This document shows, piece after piece, positions 26,360-32,407 of a stretch of 39,205 nt of DNA. Below the pieces are notes generated by a model that saw nothing but the letters and a program-made list of their open reading frames with translations, ran no database searches and had not been told where the DNA came from. A program made the position numbers and the translations under genes. This stretch comes from Acidobacteriota bacterium (GTDB lineage Bacteria; Acidobacteriota; Blastocatellia; Pyrinomonadales; Pyrinomonadaceae), in the NCBI GenBank assembly GCA_020200135.1, contig JAIVJI010000076.1, forward strand, positions 1-39,205, written 5' to 3'. Within the stretch, counting starts at the first letter, position 1; each line of letters begins with the position of its first letter.

Positions 26360-27178
26360 TCATTTCACGGCCGCGATTTTTTGCCGGGAAATGTTCAAAC
26401 GATCCAGCACCTCATCGGTCAGGCTCCAGAGCTGGTCGGCCGCCCGATGAGACTTGGCGTAGAGTACGGCGGGAAGCTTCTGTGAAGGCGCCTCGGCGAC
26501 TTTGGAATAGTCGTGCAGATTCGTGTCGAAGACGTGTCCCACGAGCCCAACGGCGGCCTCAACGGCCCCTCTGGATTCAGCCGAGAGGTTGCGGGAAGGC
26601 TTGTAGAGATTGATAACCGCCCCCAGCATTTGGAGGTCGGCATTTACGTTCTTCCGGACCTGTTCGATGGTGAAGGCGAGGTCAGAGAGGCCTTGTAAAC
26701 CCATCGCGTCGGCCGCGCAGGGGACGAGGACGTAGTCGGAGGCGTAAAGTGCTGCGGTTAATAGCTTTCCGAGTTGCGGCGGGCAGTCGATAAAGACCAG
26801 GTCGTAGTCCCTTCCGAACTCCTGGAGTTGATTCCTGAGTCGGTGCGTCATGTAGTCGGGCTGCATCTCGAAGCGTGCCAAGCGGATGTCGGCCGGCACG
26901 AGATCGAGTCCTGTAACGGGGCTCTCGACGATGGCATCCCCCAACGGCAGGGGTTCAACTTTGACACCCGCACGCGACTCCGGCTCGATTAAGACGTGTG
27001 AGAGCGTGGCCTCATACACATCAGAATCGACCCAGGATGAGGTTAAATTCCCCTGCGGGTCACAATCGATGGTGAGTACCTGATAGCCCCGGAGGGCGCA
27101 GCATGCGCTAAGTTCACGAGTCGTGGTGGTCTTCCCGACACCCCCTTTTTGATTCGCGATGGCGATGACCTTGCTCAA
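26360..27178 (-). CDS. parA: ParA-family partition ATPase
   Basis: The 272-residue protein has the deviant Walker A motif of ParA/MinD proteins, NQKGGVGKTTTTREL (about 9-23, with signature Lys10). It also has DCDPQGNLTSSW (about 39-50) and the Walker B segment YDLVFIDCPPQLGKL, followed by SDYVLVPCAADAMGLQGL. It has no N-terminal DNA-binding extension, so it belongs to the short (type Ib/Soj-like) group, whose partner protein provides site recognition. The start is TTG at 27178, fixed by AAGGAGG (27189-27183) four bases upstream; it overlaps the XRE stop as TTGA. The partner is probably the winged-helix protein that follows 8 bases later. No conventional ParB lies in the window, so this is not the chromosomal parAB locus as far as can be seen. 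Confidence 0.92.
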   Translation of the reverse strand: MSKVIAIANQKGGVGKTTTTRELSACCALRGYQVLTIDCDPQGNLTSSWVDSDVYEATLSHVLIEPESRAGVKVEPLPLGDAIVESPVTGLDLVPADIRLARFEMQPDYMTHRLRNQLQEFGRDYDLVFIDCPPQLGKLLTAALYASDYVLVPCAADAMGLQGLSDLAFTIEQVRKNVNADLQMLGAVINLYKPSRNLSAESRGAVEAAVGLVGHVFDTNLHDYSKVAEAPSQKLPAVLYAKSHRAADQLWSLTDEVLDRLNISRQKIAAVK

Positions 27179-27360
27179 GCCGCCTCCTTCCTCGTCCTCA
27201 TCTCGACCAGCTCGAAAGCCAGTTCGACGGTCCTGGGAATGGGGCGTACCCCGCGCTCGTAACGCGAGACGGTGATTGAATCGAGCCCCAGCTCGCGCGC
27301 GAGCTGCGCCTGAGTCAGCCCCAGCGCTTCACGGCGCCTTTTCATCTCTTCCGGTTTCAT
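27175..27360 (-). CDS. Small XRE-family helix-turn-helix regulator (61 aa)
   Basis: The whole protein is one Cro/C1-type HTH domain: MKRRREALGLTQAQLARELGLDSITVSRYERGVRPIPRTVELAFELV. The turn Gln-Ala-Gln-Leu-Ala and the recognition helix SITVSRYERG are clear. It is the first gene of the ParA cassette and overlaps parA by four bases. The promoter just upstream contains a perfect inverted repeat, which suggests that it represses its own operon, as small regulators of plasmid partition and phage modules do. A second ATG five codons downstream is possible. Confidence 0.88.
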   Translation of the reverse strand: MKPEEMKRRREALGLTQAQLARELGLDSITVSRYERGVRPIPRTVELAFELVEMRTRKEAA

Positions 27361-27368
27361 AAGCCGAA

Positions 27369-27398
27369 AGACTAGGCGAGACGCCTAAAAAATGTCAA
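27369..27398 (-). promoter_or_regulatory. Promoter and likely operator of the XRE-parA operon
   Basis: On the minus strand, TTGACA (27398-27393, a perfect -35) is followed by an 18-base spacer and TAGTCT (27374-27369, a weak -10), placing the start just before the XRE ATG at 27360. The spacer contains TAGGCG-AGA-CGCCTA (27373-27387), a perfect 6-bp inverted repeat with a 3-base centre. A protein bound there would block RNA polymerase, and the XRE product is the natural candidate. Confidence 0.65.
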
Positions 27399-28063
27399 CA
27401 GATTTCTTCAGAAGGGTAAGGACAGTTTTGCGGCCGGTTGCGTCCACGGCTCAGTTTCATCCGAGTCTGGCGTCGGCACAAGCCACATCGAGGTAGTTCG
27501 CACGAGGCTGAAGACTTTCATGAAGCGAGAGATCGGCTCGGTGGCGGGAACAAGGCTACAAAACACCGGCTTTTCGTGTAGGTAAATTGCCTCCTATATG
27601 ACCTCAACGAGGATTTAGAGACCGGACTGATTGCCGAACATTGTCCCTCATAATCGCAAAGCTAAAGCTTCAGCCTCGCAACCCTAGACGAAGTTTCACG
27701 ACGTTTCACGCGGCTTAAATAAAAGAATATGAACGACCCGTGAAGAGGTGGAGGGTAACTATAGTTGCCTTCAGCATATTAATTCCGATAATGGAAATTT
27801 TACGAATAAGGTCCTTGATTGTGTGAACAGGATAGGGGATGATTCGCCCAGATTTTGCTTACCAACGACCGCGACCTCTCAGGTCAGCCGGCGACTCCAG
27901 CCGTCCTTCAGACTGCGGCGCGGCCCCTACGCCCCTCGCAGCGCCACTCAAGAATCAGCCAAGCCCGACGCGTAACATCTGAGATGAAGGCACGGCCGAA
28001 TTGGCGTGGCCGACAAAGGCGGCGGCGCGGGCCATGTTCCGTGCAGGAGCGGTTTTGGTGGTA
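27399..28063. other. Gene-free, AT-richer stretch between divergent operons
   Basis: No convincing gene was found; a 75-codon frame at 27748-27975 has no ribosome binding site and an Arg-rich out-of-frame look. The stretch holds two direct copies of GTTTCACG (27693-27700 and 27703-27710, exactly 10 bases apart) and an inverted copy of the core, CGTGAA, at 27739-27744. It also holds a 16-base near-palindrome, GGTAACTATAGTTGCC, at 27754-27769. Composition is clearly AT-richer from about 27560 to 27860. It should contain the promoter for the MalT-like genes, and next to a ParA cassette it could hold a partition site or origin-like element. Neither role is demonstrated. Confidence 0.45.
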
Positions 28064-28825
28064 ATGCAAGTCATTCTTGACAAGGTCACCGTCCCACGAC
28101 AGAACCCACGCGTCTCGCGTTTGCGCCTTCTCAGGATGCTTGGAGAGGGGCTCAACTCTTGCACCGCGACCATCATTACGGGCCGCGCGGGCGCGGGCAA
28201 GACACTGGTGGCGAAAGACTTCGTGCGCAACTGCGGGCGGCGCACGGCCTGGTACACAGTCGAGACTCCCGACGGCGAACTGCCTATATTCGTCCGCTAC
28301 CTGATTGAAAGCGTCGGCCGACAGCGCCCAGGCTTCGGCCGCGGGGTTCTCGCGCACTTCGCGGGGTCGCCGGGTATAGAAGACATCCCGACCCTCGCCG
28401 AGGCGTTCCTCTATGAATTGCAGGAGTGCCGCGGCGAGCCGCTGTTGATGGTGGTTGACGACCTGCACCTGATCTACGACGCCGACTGGGTCGTGCCGTT
28501 CTTCCGCCGGCTCCTCCCGCTGCTGCCCCAAGAGGCGCACATGCTCGTCATCGGGCGCAGTCTGCCGCCGACGCCAGTGTGGCGCATGCGCTCGAAGCAG
28601 ACGCTCTGCCTCGTCGAAGAGGCCGCGCTGGCTTTCACCCCGCAGGAAGCGGCGGACTTGTTCGCCAGCTACGGCCTCGCGGGCTGCGACGCGCGGGCTG
28701 CCCTCGAACAGACGCAAGGCCGCGCCGCCGCGCTCGACGGGATGGTGCGGCGGATGAGCGGCGTCGGCGGACATACGGGCGGTCGCCTGCACAACCCCGT
28801 GGAGACTAGCTTGCCGCCGTGTTAA
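28064..28825 (+). CDS. Short MalT-like (STAND) ATPase without TPR or DNA-binding domain
   Basis: The 253-residue protein begins MQVILDKVTVPRQNPRVSRLRLLRML, as do the ATPase domains of MalT/LuxR-type regulators. It has the P-loop TGRAGAGKTLVAKDF (about 39-53) and a Walker B-like segment EPLLMVVDDLHLIYD. It ends soon after the NTPase core, lacking the TPR and effector domains seen in the next gene. Frames from upstream TTG or ATG codons (28001, 28034) are open, but the ATG at 28064 matches where the family fold begins. It lies 42 bases before the full-length regulator, so the two are probably co-transcribed. It could be a decayed paralogue or a partner that modulates the larger protein. Confidence 0.75.
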   Translation: MQVILDKVTVPRQNPRVSRLRLLRMLGEGLNSCTATIITGRAGAGKTLVAKDFVRNCGRRTAWYTVETPDGELPIFVRYLIESVGRQRPGFGRGVLAHFAGSPGIEDIPTLAEAFLYELQECRGEPLLMVVDDLHLIYDADWVVPFFRRLLPLLPQEAHMLVIGRSLPPTPVWRMRSKQTLCLVEEAALAFTPQEAADLFASYGLAGCDARAALEQTQGRAAALDGMVRRMSGVGGHTGGRLHNPVETSLPPC

Positions 28826-28867
28826 GCTCGGCCGAAATTTTAACGAGAGCGGCAGGGACTTCGCCCG

Positions 28868-31800
28868 ATGGCACGGAGGAATCGAAGCGACAGCACTCCC
28901 GAACCGGCGCCGACGCGGCCGACGCCGGAGGACGCGCCGAAGCGTCCCACCTTCTTCTTACGGACGAAACTGCTCCCGCCGCGCCCCGCCTCCGTCTTAC
29001 TATCTCGCCCGCGCCTGACCGAACGACTGCAGGCCAACCTCTCGCACCCGGTCACTCTCGTCGCCGCCCCCGCCGGCTCGGGTAAGACTACGCTCGTCGC
29101 GGACTTCGTCAGGGCGCACGCCCGCCAGTTCGTCTGGTACCAGCTCGACCGCGCTGACGCCGACCCGCTCGTCTTCCTCGAATACCTCACGCACGGGGTC
29201 AAGCAGGCCGTGCCGGGCTTCGGCGAGGTGACGCTCTCCTACTTGCGGCAGTCGGGCGACGAGGTCGCCCGACTGCCCGCGCGCGCCGTGGACGTGCTCT
29301 TGAACGAGGTGCTCCAGGAGGTCAGCCGCCAACTCGTCGTCGTGCTCGACGACTACCACCACCTCGGCCGCGAGACGGCGGTGCACGCCGTCCTCGACCG
29401 CCTGATCTCTTACCTGCCGGACGTGATGCACATCATCGTCGTCTCGCGCGACGTGCCGCCGCTGGCCCTCTCGCGGCTGCGCTCGCAGGACTCGCTCGCC
29501 ATCATAGACCGCCAGGAACTCCTCTTCACCGACGAGGAGACGCGCGAGCTGTTCCGGCAGGTGTTCGACCTCGAACTGTCTCCCGAGCAACTGACCGAGT
29601 ACCGCGAGCGCACGCAAGGGTGGATTACCGCGCTGCAACTGGTCAGGCAGTTCGCGCAGCGCGAGGCGTTAACTTCGGCGGCGGGTCAGACGGGCGCGGC
29701 CGACCTCAAGGAAATCCTACGGCGGTCGGAGCACGACATCTTCGACTACTTCGCCGAAGAGGTCTTCGCCGACGAGCCCGAAGACGTGCGGCGCTTCCTG
29801 CTGCGCATCTCACTCCTCGACCGGATCGAACTGGACGTGTGCGCCCGCCTCTACCCGGAGGCGAACAGCAGCCACGTCCTGCCGGAGCTGGTGCGCCGCA
29901 ACGTCTTCATGACGGTGGCGAGCGACAGCCGCGGCGAAGAGTACCGCCTCCACCCGCTCTTCCGGAGTTTTTTACAGCGGAGGTTTAGTCACGAGGCGGG
30001 GCGGGATGGGCTGGCAGACGCGCACGCGCGGTACGCCGACTGTTATCTCGAACGCGGGGAGTGGGAGCAGGCCGCGCGGCACCTCATCGCCTCGGAAGAT
30101 TTCGAGCGGGCCGCCGCGGTGGTCGCAGAGCGGGGCGGCCACTGGATCGCCGCGGGCGCGCTGGCCTCACTCGTCTCCCTCATCGAGGTGCTGCCGGCCG
30201 AAGCGGTCAGGGCGCACCCGCGCGCGCTCTTCTACCGCGGCGAGGTCGCGCGGCTGCGCGAAGAGTTGGACTCCGCGCGCCTGCTCTACAGGCGCGCCGC
30301 GGCGCTCCTGCGCGAACAGAACGACCGCGAGGGCGAGGCCGAAACGCTGCGTTCGCTCTCGACCGTCGAGCGCCGGTACGGCGACCTCGAAAAGGCGCTC
30401 GCTTACCTCGACCGCGCCGTCGAGCTGGCGGACGAGGATTCGGTCGTGCGCGCCAAGTGCGCCGGCACGCGCGGGCTGTGTCTGATGGCGAAGGGCGACT
30501 GGGCCGCCGCCGAGCGCGAATTCCGCGCCGCGTTGCAGAGCGCGGAAGACCACGGGGACGAGCACTACGCCCGTTTGATGTCGCACAACCTGGGGCTGCC
30601 GGCGCTGACTCGGGGCGATTTCGAGGAGTCTCTGCGCTGGCTGCGGCGCACGCTCCAGTACCGCGGTAATGCGCCGCCGATTCCGCAGGAGGCTGGCGTG
30701 CATCTCAACATGGCGCGCTGCCACCTTTACCGGGGTGAGTTCGCCGAGTGCGAGAACCACCTGAACCGCTCGCTCGAACTGTCACAGCTCTTCAACCTGA
30801 GCGTGCTGCAAGCCGAGGTCTTCGAGACCTACGGCAACCTCTACCGCGAGCAGCGGGACGTAGCGCGCGCCCTGGAGTTCTACGCGCGCGCGGCGCGCAC
30901 GTACAAAGAGGCCGGGCTCGACCTCGCGCGGTGTGAGCTGCCGGAGGAGCAGGCGGTGCTCTCCGCGCAGGAGGGCGACCTGGCCGCGGCGCGCGCCGCC
31001 CTCGACCGCCTCGTCGAAGCGCGCGCCGCCCTGCGGAACGAGGCGGCCCTGAAGTCGGCCATGCTGGCCCGCACCCACGTCATGCTCGCGCAGGGCGAGC
31101 ACACGGCCGCGCGCGCCGAACTCGGCCCAGTCCTCGCTTACTTCCGCGAGCGCAACTTTCACTACTACGAGGCGCAGGCTTCGATGGCGCTCGCCTCCTG
31201 CGCCATGGCCGCGGGGAGGGAAGGGGAGTGTCTGGAACACCTGCGGCGCGCGGTGGAACTGGCCGTGCGCTACGACTACGAGTACTGGCTCCGGCGTGAG
31301 GTGGAGCGGAACCCTCGGTTATTCTCCCCCGAACAGGCACGCGAGCTGCTCCCCGGAGACCTGCGGCGGCGACTCTCGGCCGTTCAGTCCCGACCTCCTC
31401 AGGCGCGCGAGCCGACGCCGCCGGCGTCTCAGCCGGCCAGCGACCTGACCATCAACATGCTGGGCCCGGTGGAAATCTACCGCGACCCTTCGCGCCCGCT
31501 CGCCCCCGACGCCTGGACGAGCAAGCGTGCCCGCGACGTCCTCTGCTTCCTCGCCTCGCGCCAACACCGCCGCGCCTCGAAGGACACGCTGGTTGACACC
31601 TTCTGGCGCGACGACGACCCCGAGAGCGTCGAGAAAAAGTTCCACCCGACCATCTCCTACGTCCGCAAGGCGCTCAACAGCAACCAGCTCCTCCGGCAGA
31701 ACTTCCTGCTTTACAAAGACGGTGACTACCTGCTAAACCCAGACCTCTCATACCGCTCGGACGTGGAGGAGTTCGACGCGCTCGTGGCCGAGGCCGCGGC

Positions 31801-32197
31801 GGCGCGCAGGCGGGGTCAGGCCGAGCGCTGCCACGAGGCTTACGAGGAGGCCGTCTCGCTCTACCGCGGCGAGTTCATGCAGGGCACGCGCGACGAGTGG
31901 GTCGAGGAGCAGCGCTCCTACTACCGCGACCAATACCTCCGCATGCTCGAAAAGCTCGCGGCCGCCGCGCAGGAGGCGGGCGAGTGGGAACGTTCGCTCA
32001 CGCTCGCGCATCAAATACTGCGCGACGACCCATTCCGCGAGGAGGTTCACTGCCACGTCATGCGCGCGCACGCGGCGCTGGGGAATCGCGTCGCCGTCAA
32101 AGAGCAGTACGAGACACTGCGCGGCCTCCTGCATAGGGAACTCGGCGTCGCCCCCGCTCACGAGACACAGCGTACCTACCGCGAGTCGCTCAAGTGA
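28868..32197 (+). CDS. MalT-like ATPase-TPR regulator with C-terminal SARP/BTAD domain
   Basis: The 1,109-residue regulator has three parts. An NTPase domain lies at about 28-380, with P-loop APAGSGKTT at 67-75 and Walker B LVVVLDDYHHL near 155-162; HPLFRSFLQRRF marks its end. A long TPR superhelix lies at about 380-830 (EAETLRSLSTVERRYGDLEKALAYLDRA and similar helical pairs). From about 861 there is an OmpR-type winged helix (LTINMLGPVEIYRD, SKRARDVLCFLASRQHRRASKDTLVDTFW) followed by the bacterial transcriptional activation domain (about 965-1109; EEAVSLYRGEFMQG, EQYETLRGLLHRELGVAP). Such proteins activate transcription when a ligand or partner binds the TPR and ATPase core. The target is unknown; the secreted protease downstream is a possible one. 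Confidence 0.92.
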   Translation: MARRNRSDSTPEPAPTRPTPEDAPKRPTFFLRTKLLPPRPASVLLSRPRLTERLQANLSHPVTLVAAPAGSGKTTLVADFVRAHARQFVWYQLDRADADPLVFLEYLTHGVKQAVPGFGEVTLSYLRQSGDEVARLPARAVDVLLNEVLQEVSRQLVVVLDDYHHLGRETAVHAVLDRLISYLPDVMHIIVVSRDVPPLALSRLRSQDSLAIIDRQELLFTDEETRELFRQVFDLELSPEQLTEYRERTQGWITALQLVRQFAQREALTSAAGQTGAADLKEILRRSEHDIFDYFAEEVFADEPEDVRRFLLRISLLDRIELDVCARLYPEANSSHVLPELVRRNVFMTVASDSRGEEYRLHPLFRSFLQRRFSHEAGRDGLADAHARYADCYLERGEWEQAARHLIASEDFERAAAVVAERGGHWIAAGALASLVSLIEVLPAEAVRAHPRALFYRGEVARLREELDSARLLYRRAAALLREQNDREGEAETLRSLSTVERRYGDLEKALAYLDRAVELADEDSVVRAKCAGTRGLCLMAKGDWAAAEREFRAALQSAEDHGDEHYARLMSHNLGLPALTRGDFEESLRWLRRTLQYRGNAPPIPQEAGVHLNMARCHLYRGEFAECENHLNRSLELSQLFNLSVLQAEVFETYGNLYREQRDVARALEFYARAARTYKEAGLDLARCELPEEQAVLSAQEGDLAAARAALDRLVEARAALRNEAALKSAMLARTHVMLAQGEHTAARAELGPVLAYFRERNFHYYEAQASMALASCAMAAGREGECLEHLRRAVELAVRYDYEYWLRREVERNPRLFSPEQARELLPGDLRRRLSAVQSRPPQAREPTPPASQPASDLTINMLGPVEIYRDPSRPLAPDAWTSKRARDVLCFLASRQHRRASKDTLVDTFWRDDDPESVEKKFHPTISYVRKALNSNQLLRQNFLLYKDGDYLLNPDLSYRSDVEEFDALVAEAAAARRRGQAERCHEAYEEAVSLYRGEFMQGTRDEWVEEQRSYYRDQYLRMLEKLAAAAQEAGEWERSLTLAHQILRDDPFREEVHCHVMRAHAALGNRVAVKEQYETLRGLLHRELGVAPAHETQRTYRESLK

Positions 32198-32407
32198 GCC
32201 GGCGCGCGTTCGTCCTTGAAGGATTTACCCGGCCGGGGGCCTTGCTGTATTATCCGTAAGCCTCCGAGCGCCGATGGCAGATACATGAGGGCGCTTTGAG
32301 CCGAGCCCCATTTGAGTCGGATGGGCGTCCCCCGCGCCGCCGGCTTTGTGGCCAACCTCACGGCTTCACCTTTAAGACTTTAGAGGTAACACCGTTTCGG
32401 CCCTACT
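32198..32407. other. Intergenic region between the regulator and the protease gene
   Basis: The 210 bases hold the GC palindrome CCCGGCCGGG (32228-32237) and a hairpin with arms AGCGCC (32267-32272) and GGCGCT (32290-32295). No clear T run or textbook promoter was seen. It probably contains the protease promoter. Confidence 0.35.

Noticed and set aside
27748..27975. 75-codon plus-strand frame as a small gene
   Set aside because: No ribosome binding site, no motif, and the 3' half is Arg/Pro-rich as in random GC-rich frames.
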